A stretch of DNA of 64,000 bases from Psychroserpens ponticola (GTDB lineage Bacteria > Bacteroidota > Bacteroidia > Flavobacteriales > Flavobacteriaceae), in the NCBI RefSeq assembly GCF_023556315.2, contig NZ_CP116221.1, positions 3,548,001-3,612,000 of the forward strand, written 5' to 3'. The notes beneath the pieces are model-generated. The model did not search any database, was not told the origin of the DNA, and saw nothing but the letters and a program-made list of their open reading frames with translations. The position numbers were made by a program, and so were the translations under genes. Shown here one piece after another: positions 18,498-27,271 of the stretch (the stretch's first letter is position 1; every line of letters begins with the position of its first letter).

Positions 18498-19741
18498 TCT
18501 GCATTTTTAGTTAATCGTTTTATAATAGGCTCAACCGTTAACCCTTGACCAATTATAGAAAACACTACGATGATATAAGTGATAACTAAAAATAATTCAC
18601 GATGCATTTCTTGAGTTAAACTTAGTGCTAAAGCAATAGAGATACCACCTCGTAATCCTCCCCAAGTCATGATCAAATTGGTGTTTTTTACAAATTGTAA
18701 TTTCTTATCAAAGAATTTTATAGGCAACCATAACGATATATATCGACTCAATAACACAAGCGGAACAGCAATTAAGCCAGCCAATATATAATCAAATCTG
18801 AATGTAAGAATTAGCATTTCCATACCTATCATTACAAAAAGAACCGTGTTTAGTAATACATCTATAAGCTCCCAAAATTTATCGACATACATTTCTGTAA
18901 TGTCAGACATTGAATTCTTCCTAATTGTATCATTACCAACAATAAGTCCAGCAGTAACCATCGCTAAAGGTGCAGACATATGTAATTTATGTGCCAATAA
19001 ACTTCCTCCCATTACAGTAGCAATGGTAATAATAACTTCAACTTCGTAATCATCAATAGACTTAAGCAACTTATAGGTGATATATCCTAAAATGAGTCCT
19101 AATCCAATTCCTCCTAGAACTTCTTGCCCAAATAATGTAGCAATTTCGCTAAATTCTATTGCAGCATCTGGTCTTGCTGCAATAGCAAAAATGGTTAAAA
19201 ACACAACAACACCAACACCATCATTAAAAAGTGATTCTCCTACAATTTTAGTTTCCAGCTTTTTAGGAGCTCCAGCTTTTTTTAGGATTCCTAAAACCGC
19301 AATTGGGTCTGTTGGAGAAATTAATGCTCCAAAAAGTAAACAGTAAATAAAAGCAACATCAAGCCCTAAAATTTGAAGTAGATAAAACGTTAGAATTCCA
19401 ACTAAAAAGGTAGATACCAAAACACCTAGAGTTGCAAACACTAAAACAGGCCAACGTTGCACCTTAAGCTGATTAAAATTGGTATGCAATGCACCTGCAA
19501 AAAGCAGAAAACTCAACATAATATCTAATAGAACAGTTTTAAAATCTATTTGAGAAATCAATTCTTTTTCATGTAATAGTAAAGTGTCATCAAATTGACC
19601 AATAACAACTATTACAAGTGTGAATACAATGGTTATTACCATTAAGCCTATCGTTATTGGCAATTTTAAAAATCTCACATTTATATAGCCAAATAGTGCA
19701 GAAATAACCATTAAAATTGATGCAATAGTGTAATAATCCAT
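18494..19741 (-). CDS. Cation:proton antiporter (NhaP/CPA1 type)
   Basis: A 415-residue membrane protein with about 12 hydrophobic segments. CPA1 landmarks are visible: LLFGALISPTDPIAVL (the ND/TDP motif of segment 5), GESLFNDGVGVVVFLTIFA (segment 6, catalytic Asp), and MTWGGLRGGISIALALSL (segment 10-11, conserved Arg-Gly-Gly). It exchanges Na+ or K+ for H+ at the inner membrane, as expected in a marine bacterium. No C-terminal TrkA/RCK regulatory domain is present, so it is the short form. It is transcribed alone; its stop overlaps the convergent RsiV-like gene by 4 bases. Confidence 0.9.
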   Translation of the reverse strand: MDYYTIASILMVISALFGYINVRFLKLPITIGLMVITIVFTLVIVVIGQFDDTLLLHEKELISQIDFKTVLLDIMLSFLLFAGALHTNFNQLKVQRWPVLVFATLGVLVSTFLVGILTFYLLQILGLDVAFIYCLLFGALISPTDPIAVLGILKKAGAPKKLETKIVGESLFNDGVGVVVFLTIFAIAARPDAAIEFSEIATLFGQEVLGGIGLGLILGYITYKLLKSIDDYEVEVIITIATVMGGSLLAHKLHMSAPLAMVTAGLIVGNDTIRKNSMSDITEMYVDKFWELIDVLLNTVLFVMIGMEMLILTFRFDYILAGLIAVPLVLLSRYISLWLPIKFFDKKLQFVKNTNLIMTWGGLRGGISIALALSLTQEMHRELFLVITYIIVVFSIIGQGLTVEPIIKRLTKNAD

Positions 19742-19836
19742 AAGCTTTTAAATTTTAGTTAAAAGTAACTATTTTTCTTTTTAAATCTAATTACCTTGCG
19801 TTGATTAAGTCATCATATTTATAGCGTCTTACAGCC

Positions 19837-20196
19837 ATGAAAAAAGTGTATCATCTCAAAACCTGCAATACTTGCGACAGAATCATAAAAACATTAGACT
19901 TACCTTATGATTTCATTTTTCAAGATATTAAATCTGATGACATTACAGTAAAACAAATAGAACAACTTAAAGAATTAGCTGGTAGTTACGAAGCATTGTT
20001 TAGCAAACGAGCAAAGCTTTACAAAGAAATGGGATTAAAAGACCAAAACTTAAGCGAAGCTGATTTTAAACACTACATTTTAGATCATTATACATTTTTA
20101 AAACGTCCAGTTATTGTTGTTAATGATCATATTTTTATTGGTAATAGCGCAAAAGCTGTAGAAGCCGCTAAAGCATTTATACATTTGAATGAATAA
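19837..20196 (+). CDS. ArsC-family thioredoxin-fold protein
   Basis: A 119-residue ArsC/Spx/YffB-fold protein. It begins MKKVYHLKTCNTCDR, placing a CxxC-like CNTC at residues 10-13 where glutaredoxin-dependent arsenate reductases have a single Cys. The C-terminal KRPVIVVNDHIFIGN contains the family's conserved Arg-Pro. With no arsenic genes nearby, real arsenate reduction is not supported; a thiol-disulfide role is equally possible. The next gene starts within this coding region (8-base overlap), so the two are translationally coupled. Confidence 0.82.
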   Translation: MKKVYHLKTCNTCDRIIKTLDLPYDFIFQDIKSDDITVKQIEQLKELAGSYEALFSKRAKLYKEMGLKDQNLSEADFKHYILDHYTFLKRPVIVVNDHIFIGNSAKAVEAAKAFIHLNE

Positions 20197-21082
20197 TAGA
20201 AAATTTGCACTAATTGCCGTGTTTTTAGTCCAACTAATATATGGATTGAATTACACCTATGCAAAAACTGTAATCAATGAAGGGTATATAGAAACTTTTG
20301 CTTTTGTAGTTTTAAGAGTAGTTGGAGCAACCATTCTGTTTTGGATTTTCGGTCTCTTTTTCAAAAAAGAAAAAATTGAAAAAAAAGATTTTGTAACAAT
20401 CTTCTTTGCTGCACTTTTTGGAGTTGGAATAAACATGCTTTTATTTTTAAAAGGCTTAGAGTTAACAACGCCAATTCATGCTTCAGTAATTATGACAATT
20501 ACTCCTGTAATTATTTTAATTCTATCCATTTTCTTCTTAGATGAAAAACTAACAAAACTGAAAGTGTTCGGAATTATTTTAGCTTTTTCTGGAGGTGTTT
20601 TACTAACCGCTTTAGGCAATTCTACTAGAGTTGGTGACAATGTTGCCTTAGGAAATTTATGCATTTTCATTAACGCAATTTCTTACAGTATATATGTAAT
20701 TATGATTAAGAGACTTACTGCTAAGTATCATCCATTTACATTCATAAAATGGTTGTTTTTATTTGGAATACTATTCACTTTGCCTTTTGGATACCAGGAA
20801 ACTTTAGAGATACAGTGGCACACCTTTACACCATACATTTGGTTTTCGGTACTATTTGTAATTGTTGGAGCAACATTTGGAACCTATCTTTTAAACCCAT
20901 TAGCTTTAAACTCACTAAAAGCATCTACAGTAGGAACATTTATTTATTTACAACCTGTAATTGCAGGTGTATTTGCAATTATTATGGGAGTCGATGCTGT
21001 AAGTCCTATTAAAATAGGAGCTATGATCCTCATTTTTTCTGGAGTATATCTCGTAACAAAAAAACCTAAAGTATCAATCTAA
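20189..21082 (+). CDS. EamA/DMT-superfamily transporter
   Basis: A 297-residue inner-membrane protein with ten hydrophobic segments arranged as two EamA repeats (roughly residues 5-140 and 150-290). Family marks are the LNYTYAKTVI opening, FFLDEKLTKLKVFGIILAFSGGVLL closing repeat one, and the closing LIFSGVYLVTKKPK of repeat two. Substrates of this family are metabolites or amino acids exported by proton exchange; the specific one is unknown. The ATG lies 8 bases inside the ArsC-like gene. The stop overlaps the convergent thioesterase gene by 9 bases. Confidence 0.88.
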   Translation: MNNRKFALIAVFLVQLIYGLNYTYAKTVINEGYIETFAFVVLRVVGATILFWIFGLFFKKEKIEKKDFVTIFFAALFGVGINMLLFLKGLELTTPIHASVIMTITPVIILILSIFFLDEKLTKLKVFGIILAFSGGVLLTALGNSTRVGDNVALGNLCIFINAISYSIYVIMIKRLTAKYHPFTFIKWLFLFGILFTLPFGYQETLEIQWHTFTPYIWFSVLFVIVGATFGTYLLNPLALNSLKASTVGTFIYLQPVIAGVFAIIMGVDAVSPIKIGAMILIFSGVYLVTKKPKVSI

Positions 21083-21550
21083 ATCTTGTGGCTTTTTACC
21101 AGATTGTCGAGTATCTTCTTTTGTAAGTACTTTAAAATTTGTTGACTTCGGAAATTCTGCCACTAACGCTTTTAAATATTCAGGAAGCGCTATCAAACTT
21201 CTAGTTTTTAAATTAATCCAAGCGCCAAGAATATCACAAGTTGCAACATGTTTTCCTTTTTGATTGTAAAAGTTATGCTCAAATTTAAAGAACATGCCAT
21301 CATCACTCAATCCAGAAACAGTTAGTGTAACAGTTAGTGTTTGACCTAAAAAAGATTCTTTAAAATAATGAATTTGCTCAGAAAACACCACAGGACCAAT
21401 TCCATATTCTATAAGTTTTTTCATAGAAAACCCATACTCATTTAAAAACCCTACTCGAGTATGGCTCATAAAATTTAAGTAAGCAGAATTAGCCAAATGA
21501 CCATTTGCATCAACATCACTCCATCTAATTTCAAAATCTTTTTTATACAT
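21074..21550 (-). CDS. Acyl-CoA thioesterase, hot-dog fold
   Basis: A 158-residue protein of the 4-hydroxybenzoyl-CoA thioesterase/YbgC class. The opening FEIRWSDVDANGHLANSAYLNFM carries the catalytic Asp and the DxNGHLxN motif of this fold, followed by YFKESFLGQTLTVTLTVSG. It hydrolyses an acyl-CoA thioester in the cytoplasm, with unknown chain preference. A likely promoter lies at 21570-21577 (TAACTTTG on the minus strand), giving a leader of about 15-20 bases. Its end overlaps the EamA gene. Confidence 0.88.
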   Translation of the reverse strand: MYKKDFEIRWSDVDANGHLANSAYLNFMSHTRVGFLNEYGFSMKKLIEYGIGPVVFSEQIHYFKESFLGQTLTVTLTVSGLSDDGMFFKFEHNFYNQKGKHVATCDILGAWINLKTRSLIALPEYLKALVAEFPKSTNFKVLTKEDTRQSGKKPQDLD

Positions 21551-21569
21551 ATTTTAATATTTAAGTGCG

Positions 21570-21577
21570 CAAAGTTA
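21570..21577 (-). promoter_or_regulatory. Probable -7 box of the thioesterase gene (TAACTTTG)
   Basis: Exact TAnnTTTG match on the minus strand, 20 bases before the ATG. A TTG lies about 16 bases further upstream, slightly closer than usual. Confidence 0.5.
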
Positions 21578-21627
21578 TCGTTTTTTATAAACCCAAACTA
21601 TCCGCTTTAAAACTTTGTGATTTTCCT

Positions 21628-21635
21628 TACCTTTG
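21628..21635 (+). promoter_or_regulatory. Probable -7 box of the yicC-gmk-nadD operon (TACCTTTG)
   Basis: Exact TAnnTTTG match 21 bases before the yicC ATG at 21656. It supports the ATG over the GTG at 21650, which would fall only a few bases after the predicted transcription start. Confidence 0.5.
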
Positions 21636-21655
21636 CTCAACTTTAAAAAGTGCTC

Positions 21656-22513
21656 ATGATACAATCAATGACAGGTTATGGTAAGTCTGTGATACAACTT
21701 CCAACCAAAAAAATCTCTATAGAAGTAAAATCTCTAAACAGTAAAAATTTAGATCTTAATACAAGAATGCCTTCATTGTATCGCGAAAAGGAATTAAGCA
21801 TTCGAAAACTTATTGCTTCAAAATTAGTGCGAGGTAAAGTTGATTTTTCATTATACATGGAAATTACAGGAGAAGAAACCTCAACACAAATCAATAAAAC
21901 AGTTGTAAATCAATACATCAAACAACTCAAAAATGTTGTTGATGGTGATGAAACTGAATTGCTAAAAATGGCAATTCGTCTTCCAGATGCTTTAACGACT
22001 GAACGCGAAGAAATGGATGAAAATGAATGGTCTCAAATTTCAAAAGAAATTGATAATAGTCTCGAGAAGATTCTGCAATATAGAATTGATGAAGGAAAAA
22101 GTCTTGAAGTCGATTTCATTGCTCGAGTTCAAAACATTTCAAATTTACTAGATGAAGTCATCGCAATTGATCCTGATCGAATTGAAGGTGTACGCGAACG
22201 TTTAAATAAAGGCATTTCAGAAATTAAAGAAAAAGTAGACGAAAACCGATTTGAACAAGAACTCGTCTATTACATTGAAAAATTCGATATCACTGAAGAA
22301 AAAGTCCGATTAAAGAATCACTTAGATTACTTTCAAAAAGCATTACATTCTGATGATTCTAATGGAAAGAAACTTGGTTTTATAGGTCAAGAAATGGGAA
22401 GAGAAATCAATACTATTGGTTCAAAATCTAATTATGCTCCAATGCAAAAACTAGTTGTTCAAATGAAAGATGAGCTTGAAAAAATTAAGGAACAGTTATT
22501 GAATGTCTTATAG
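21656..22513 (+). CDS. yicC: YicC-family endoribonuclease-like protein
   Basis: A 285-residue YicC/YloC protein. It begins MIQSMTGYGKS, the invariant family opening, and ends with the DUF1732 tail RLKNHLDYF plus GREINTIGSKSN, the most conserved YicC signature. Escherichia coli YicC is reported as an endoribonuclease acting on a small RNA; the role in Bacteroidota is inferred. The start is set by the conserved MIQSMTGYG and by the promoter position. It is followed by gmk (146-base gap carrying a repeat) and nadD, a conserved order in flavobacteria. Confidence 0.92.
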   Translation: MIQSMTGYGKSVIQLPTKKISIEVKSLNSKNLDLNTRMPSLYREKELSIRKLIASKLVRGKVDFSLYMEITGEETSTQINKTVVNQYIKQLKNVVDGDETELLKMAIRLPDALTTEREEMDENEWSQISKEIDNSLEKILQYRIDEGKSLEVDFIARVQNISNLLDEVIAIDPDRIEGVRERLNKGISEIKEKVDENRFEQELVYYIEKFDITEEKVRLKNHLDYFQKALHSDDSNGKKLGFIGQEMGREINTIGSKSNYAPMQKLVVQMKDELEKIKEQLLNVL

Positions 22514-22561
22514 ACCATTAGTTGTTAGCAAAAATGAATATAGCTAGGAAAAAAGAAACTA

Positions 22562-22625
22562 TTTGTCATTCAGAACGTAGTGAAAAATCTCATTAGAGAC
22601 GTTTTGACTGCGCTCAACGTGACAC
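22562..22625 (+). repeat. Dispersed repeat element upstream of gmk
   Basis: The gap between yicC and gmk holds a repeat-like segment beginning GTCATTCAGAACGTAGTG and ending TTGACTGCGCTCAACGTGAC. The final 22 bases (22604-22625) match 30492-30513 upstream of metG at 18 of 22 positions. Sequences of this style (TCATTC...GAAC, GACTGCGCTC) recur between genes in Flavobacteriaceae. It is intergenic and non-coding. Confidence 0.65.
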
Positions 22626-22658
22626 AATAAAAAATATAAATACTCCAAAACGATATAA

Positions 22659-23249
22659 GTGTCAGAAATAAAAAATAAAAACAGAGGAAAGCTACTCGTG
22701 TTTTCAGCACCTTCTGGTTCAGGAAAAACAACGATTGTTAGACATTTACTCAAACAGAAAGAACTTAATTTAGAATTTTCTATTTCGGCAACTTCTAGAG
22801 AAAAACGCGGTAATGAAATCCATGGAAAAGACTATTATTTCCTTGACGTCAAAGATTTTAAAAACAGAATCAAAAATGATGAATTCCTAGAATGGGAAGA
22901 GGTCTATCGCGATAATTTCTACGGAACTTTAAAAACTGAAATTGAACGTATTTGGGGAAAAGGTAAAAATGTAATATTCGATATTGATGTGTCTGGTGGC
23001 TTAAGAATAAAAAAGAAATTTCCAGAAGAAACTTTAGCCATTTTTGTAAAACCACCAGATTTAAATGAGCTTATTATTAGACTCAAAGAACGTGGTGAAG
23101 AAAGCGCTGAAAAAATAAGTATGCGAGTTGCAAAAGCACCTGCTGAATTAGCAACTGCACCATTGTTTGATGAAATTGTTCTCAATAAAGATTTAGATAA
23201 AGCATTAGATGATACTCATACACTAGTGTCAAATTTCATTAATTCTTAA
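22659..23249 (+). CDS. gmk: Guanylate kinase
   Basis: A 196-residue guanylate kinase (GMP + ATP to GDP + ADP). The P-loop SAPSGSGKTT is at residues 16-25, followed by the GMP-binding SISATSREKRGNEIHGKDYYF and IFDIDVSGGLRIKKKFP blocks. The start is GTG at 22659: an in-frame TAA lies directly before it (22656-22658) and no ATG precedes the P-loop, so GTG is the only reasonable choice. It is 3 bases upstream of nadD and probably cotranscribed with yicC. The upstream gap contains a repeat and a metG-like fragment. Confidence 0.95.
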   Translation: MSEIKNKNRGKLLVFSAPSGSGKTTIVRHLLKQKELNLEFSISATSREKRGNEIHGKDYYFLDVKDFKNRIKNDEFLEWEEVYRDNFYGTLKTEIERIWGKGKNVIFDIDVSGGLRIKKKFPEETLAIFVKPPDLNELIIRLKERGEESAEKISMRVAKAPAELATAPLFDEIVLNKDLDKALDDTHTLVSNFINS

Positions 23250-23252
23250 CTT

Positions 23253-23831
23253 ATGAAAATCGGATTGTATTTCGGGACATTTAATCCAATTCATGTTGGC
23301 CATCTCACCATTGCAAACCATTTAGCTGAGTATAGCGATTTAGACAAAATTTGGTTTGTTGTCACGCCTCATAGTCCGTTTAAAAAGAAAAGTTCGTTGT
23401 TGGATGATCGTCAGCGTTATGAAATGGTATATCGTGCTACAAAAGAGTATTCAAAATTAGAACCTAGTGATATTGAGTTTAATTTACCGCAACCCAATTA
23501 TACTATTAATACGCTTACTTACTTAAAAGAAAAATATCCAGATTCTGAATTTGCCCTTATTATGGGTGAAGATAATTTGAAGAGTTTTCACAAGTGGAAA
23601 AACTATCAACTCATTCTAGATAATCATGACATTTATGTATATCCTAGAATTTCTGAAGGTACTGTAGACACTCAATTTAACACACATTCAAAAATTAAGA
23701 AAGTTGATGCTCCTATTATGGAATTGTCTTCAACATTTATCAGAAAATCTATTAAAGACGATAAAAATGTTAGACCAATGCTGCCTGAAAATGTTTGGGA
23801 ATATTTGGATGAGATGAATTTTTATAGGTAA
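23253..23831 (+). CDS. nadD: Nicotinate-nucleotide adenylyltransferase
   Basis: A 192-residue NadD, which adenylylates nicotinate mononucleotide to deamido-NAD. The nucleotidyltransferase motif GTFNPIHVGHL is at residues 8-18, and the C-terminal ELSSTFIRKSIKDDK block is the matching ISSTxIR motif. LALIMGEDNL-type text (FALIMGEDNLKSFHKWKNY) is the NadD signature. It begins three bases after gmk. No clear terminator follows; the 139-base gap to the next gene has only a short AT stem (23915-23933). Confidence 0.95.
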   Translation: MKIGLYFGTFNPIHVGHLTIANHLAEYSDLDKIWFVVTPHSPFKKKSSLLDDRQRYEMVYRATKEYSKLEPSDIEFNLPQPNYTINTLTYLKEKYPDSEFALIMGEDNLKSFHKWKNYQLILDNHDIYVYPRISEGTVDTQFNTHSKIKKVDAPIMELSSTFIRKSIKDDKNVRPMLPENVWEYLDEMNFYR

Positions 23832-23970
23832 ACAACAACCTTAACGTTCTATACGTAGAGAAGGTTTATAATACAAATTTTAAATTCGGCAATACATATA
23901 TCTGTAGTAAGAGAATTAGATAAAAAATCTAATTAATGTATTTTGCCCAACTATCTAAAGTTGAAAAATC

Positions 23971-25815
23971 ATGAAGAACAATAAAACACTAAATTATATT
24001 AAAGCGGTATTAGAAAACATGCCTACTAATTGGCTGGATCTAACAACCCATCGACTAGATATTTATGATGAACAATTGGCTAAAACGCAATTCTTAGACC
24101 AGTTTGAAATTCTGTTTAATAACAATAATTCTGAATCATCAACACTCAATGCATTACCAACAGCTTACGACTATATTCGATTAGGTCACCCATTATCTTG
24201 CATTTTAGAATGGGGAATTGCTAATTTAAATCATATAAAACCTGGAAATGTCATAAGTTTTTCATCAAAGACGATTCCGGTTTTAGCCATTCTAAGAAAA
24301 AATGTATTAGAAAATAAAAATACCCAAATCATTTATAATGATAAATTACCCGATACTTTTGACATTGACGTTTTAAGAAGCGTTTATGGGTATAACTTTG
24401 ATTTAAAAAAAGTTGACGAATTAAAAGAGGTTTCAAAATTTGACGGAAGTACTGTTTTCATTTCTCAAAAAGATGAAGTTTCTAAGAGTGAACTCAACTC
24501 TAATATTGACTTTTTTGTCAATATTCATAATACTCTTGGAAGCGTTTTGTTAGTTAATGGCGATCAAAATGAAAGTTACATCTCAGAAATTCAACATGTA
24601 AGAAGACGAGAAACGATTGCAATGACACCAATAAATTGTCTTGCCGCTTTAAAGTCACTAATTAAAGAATCTTCAATTGATACTAATAAAAATAATGTCA
24701 ATACAAACGAATCACGTGTCTTAGATTCAATTTCAGAAATTACAGGAACAACATCTAAGGCGTTGGTTGGTTCAAGTGGTCTTTCAGTTCAGTATGCCAT
24801 TATGATGGGACTAATTCATCATGCTCAAGAAACTCATAAAGGAAAGGCAATAAAATTTGTTGTGCCTCCAAATTGTTATGGTGGAACAAACGACCAAGCA
24901 AGACGAGTTGCAGCTTGCATTGATAATGTGGAAGTTATTGATTTACCTGTTGATGGTGACAATGACATGGTTCAAAGCATTGAAATCGTTTTAAATAAAA
25001 TAGCTAAGCAAGATGCTATTCCTTATATAATCGCTGAGATTCCAACAAATCCAAGAGTTGAAGTTCCAGATCTTAAACAATTAAAAAAAGCTTTAAGCAC
25101 TGTTCGTAAAACTGTCACAGGTGAAATCGCTATAGCTCCAGTTTTTATTTTAGACCAAACATTTTGTCCTAATGTTCACTTTTTAGGTGAAGGAAAAATA
25201 CTCTCAACAGTTAAAACCATCTCTTATGCAAGTGGTTCTAAATTCCCAAGTGGTGGACAATGCACTGCAGGCTATTGTGTAGGAAATAATCAAGTTGATG
25301 CTTTGATGGAAAAAATTGAACAACATCTGATAATTTGTGACAATAAAGCTACAAATCTTCAAATGGAAATATTAGCAAAACAGTTGCCTTCAATGAATCA
25401 AAGAATTATTGATGCCTATAAGAATACAAGAGAATTTGTAACCTTTATCAACGATACTTTACCAGCTGCAAAAATCAATTTTGTTTCAGAAGAATTAGCA
25501 AGTGAAGGATTTACACCATCTGTCTTTTCATTAGATCTTCCAACAAAAGGGAAAACTGTTCAAGATAAAGAAGCTTATAAAAGAGCTCTAAATCATAAAT
25601 TAATTAATTTAATGATTACAGAAATTCCTAAGGAAAGTAAGTACTGCGTAAGTTATGGGCAACTAAAAGGATGTTATTGGACAATACCTGCTACATCAAC
25701 TCAAGGGACCACAAAAGAAGGTGATAAGGATTATATTGCACGTGTAGCACTTTCACCAAATATGGATCTAGAACGTCATAAAAAAGTCTTTTTAGAGTTT
25801 GTTAGAAATATTTGA
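23971..25815 (+). CDS. Long PLP-dependent Cys/Met-metabolism-like enzyme
   Basis: A 614-residue protein whose C-terminal two thirds look like a divergent cystathionine synthase/lyase fold. KALVGSSGLSVQYAIMMGL replaces the FGSGLAAI loop, IAEIPTNPRVEVPDL corresponds to the ETPTNP block, FILDQTFCPNV to the DNTFATP block, and SYASGSKFPSGGQCTAGY carries the probable PLP lysine. The N-terminal about 220 residues are an extension absent from the ordinary 380-residue enzyme at 16494. Fungal cystathionine gamma-synthases have a similar overall length, but homology was not tested. The substrate is unknown. It is monocistronic and has no broken frame. Confidence 0.68.
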   Translation: MKNNKTLNYIKAVLENMPTNWLDLTTHRLDIYDEQLAKTQFLDQFEILFNNNNSESSTLNALPTAYDYIRLGHPLSCILEWGIANLNHIKPGNVISFSSKTIPVLAILRKNVLENKNTQIIYNDKLPDTFDIDVLRSVYGYNFDLKKVDELKEVSKFDGSTVFISQKDEVSKSELNSNIDFFVNIHNTLGSVLLVNGDQNESYISEIQHVRRRETIAMTPINCLAALKSLIKESSIDTNKNNVNTNESRVLDSISEITGTTSKALVGSSGLSVQYAIMMGLIHHAQETHKGKAIKFVVPPNCYGGTNDQARRVAACIDNVEVIDLPVDGDNDMVQSIEIVLNKIAKQDAIPYIIAEIPTNPRVEVPDLKQLKKALSTVRKTVTGEIAIAPVFILDQTFCPNVHFLGEGKILSTVKTISYASGSKFPSGGQCTAGYCVGNNQVDALMEKIEQHLIICDNKATNLQMEILAKQLPSMNQRIIDAYKNTREFVTFINDTLPAAKINFVSEELASEGFTPSVFSLDLPTKGKTVQDKEAYKRALNHKLINLMITEIPKESKYCVSYGQLKGCYWTIPATSTQGTTKEGDKDYIARVALSPNMDLERHKKVFLEFVRNI

Positions 25816-25852
25816 GGCATTTTTTTTAGAAAAAACAACCATTATTCTCATA

Positions 25853-26212
25853 TCAAAAATGATAATAGGCATTTTCTAAATGCTCAATATCAAAATGATT
25901 TGCATTTTTTACGATTGCAATAATATCAAAACGAACCTCAACATCGAACTGATTTGTCGTCACATAATTATCGACAGCTTTTACAATTCTTTGAATTTGT
26001 TTCGGTTTTAAGAAATCTTGCGGATTACCAAAGACTTTTGTTGAACGCGTTTTCACTTCAATTACAGCAAGAATGTCTTTCTTTTGAGCAATGATATCAA
26101 CTTCAGCTTTTTGAAATGTATAATTACGCTCAAGAATTTCATAACCATTCTTAAGTAGAAAATTGACAGCTAAGTCTTCTCCTTTTTTCCCTAATTCATT
26201 ATGATTTGCCAT
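25853..26212 (-). CDS. yraN: YraN/UPF0102-family nuclease-fold protein
   Basis: A 119-residue UPF0102 protein. It has the restriction-endonuclease-like core: GKKGEDLAVNFLLKNGYEILERNY, then the EVDIIAQKKDILAVIEVKTRS block containing the D-(X)n-ExK triad (Asp, Glu, Lys). Function is not established; roles in DNA processing or Holliday-junction metabolism have been proposed. It is a single gene, convergent with the PLP enzyme and divergent from the T9SS cargo gene. The frame is open to a clear ATG (26210-26212). Confidence 0.9.
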   Translation of the reverse strand: MANHNELGKKGEDLAVNFLLKNGYEILERNYTFQKAEVDIIAQKKDILAVIEVKTRSTKVFGNPQDFLKPKQIQRIVKAVDNYVTTNQFDVEVRFDIIAIVKNANHFDIEHLENAYYHF

Positions 26213-26283
26213 AATTGATATAAAAATAACGCAACCTATTAGAGTTTTTTGAGTCTATTAATAAATATACTAAATTTTAATCC

Positions 26284-27267
26284 ATGAAGAAACTGATTCT
26301 ATTCTTAACTCTATTTTATTACAATATCAATTATGCACAAACTTTATATGCAATTGATCAGGATTTTAAAATTAGTACATATGACCAAAATGGCCAACTT
26401 TTATTAATTAAACAATTTGAAGATTATTTTTCTGATATTGCTGTGTCAAGTTTAGGTGAAATTTATCTTACTTCTAGTACTAGACTATATCATTATGATG
26501 TTATTAATGATAACTTAAATCAGGTATACTTATTACCAAACTCAATTGGTTCTAACACATCATTAACCGCTGGACACAATAACGATTTATATTTTCTAAC
26601 AGACTTTCAAAATTTATGCAGATATGATATTACAAATAATTCTTTAGAAATTATAACAAATTTAGGTGCTCAAACTCCAGGTGATATTGTCTTTTACAAA
26701 GGCAATATTATTTTTAAACTCTCAGGCTCTGATCTAATAAGTGCTTATAACCTATCTAATGCTACGACACATAATATTTTTTGTTTTCCTGATTCTTCTT
26801 TTTGGAATTCATACGGAATTGCTAATCACTTTAATTCATGTGGAGATAATATAATAATATTGAGTAGAGGCTCTGAATTATTTGAATTAAACCTAGAAAA
26901 TAACACGTTAACATTATTAAACATTGTGCATGACACTCCTATATTCGGTTTAGCTACTGACACTGAATATTTGGCCTCAAACTGTAATACGACACTAAAT
27001 GAAAATCCTTGTGCGCTTTCATTAGAAGATTACAATTTCTTAAATTCAGGAATTTTATTTTATCCTAATCCTGTAGGAAATTATATAAACATAAAAAACA
27101 ATATAGTATATGACACACTGAGTATTATCGATATTAACGGAAGAATAATAAATACTTATAGAAAGAATCAAAGAAAAATTAATGTTTCAGAATTAAGTAA
27201 TGGTGTGTATTTTTTTAAAATAACCAATGGAGAACAATCTAGAATAGAAAAATTTGTAAAAAACTAA
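26284..27267 (+). CDS. Secreted propeller-like protein with T9SS type A sorting domain
   Basis: A 327-residue exported protein: signal peptide of about 18 residues (cleaved before QTLYAID), a body of short repeated strands resembling an NHL/YncE-like propeller (LYAIDQDFKISTYDQNGQL, LYHYDVINDNLNQVYLL, LCRYDITNNSLEII), and a C-terminal type A sorting domain from about residue 255 (LFYPNPVGNYINIKN ... IEKFVKN). Export through T9SS and surface location are predicted. No catalytic residues are apparent. It converges on the membrane regulator gene with only 4 bases between stops. Confidence 0.8.
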   Translation: MKKLILFLTLFYYNINYAQTLYAIDQDFKISTYDQNGQLLLIKQFEDYFSDIAVSSLGEIYLTSSTRLYHYDVINDNLNQVYLLPNSIGSNTSLTAGHNNDLYFLTDFQNLCRYDITNNSLEIITNLGAQTPGDIVFYKGNIIFKLSGSDLISAYNLSNATTHNIFCFPDSSFWNSYGIANHFNSCGDNIIILSRGSELFELNLENNTLTLLNIVHDTPIFGLATDTEYLASNCNTTLNENPCALSLEDYNFLNSGILFYPNPVGNYINIKNNIVYDTLSIIDINGRIINTYRKNQRKINVSELSNGVYFFKITNGEQSRIEKFVKN

Positions 27268-27271
27268 AACT

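Noticed and set aside
19837-20196. Genuine arsenate reductase
   Set aside because: The fold matches ArsC, but there is no arsenic resistance gene nearby and the CNTC motif differs from the single-Cys active site.
23915-23933. ATTAGAT/ATCTAAT stem downstream of nadD as a terminator
   Set aside because: The stem is short, AT-only apart from one pair, and has no T-run.
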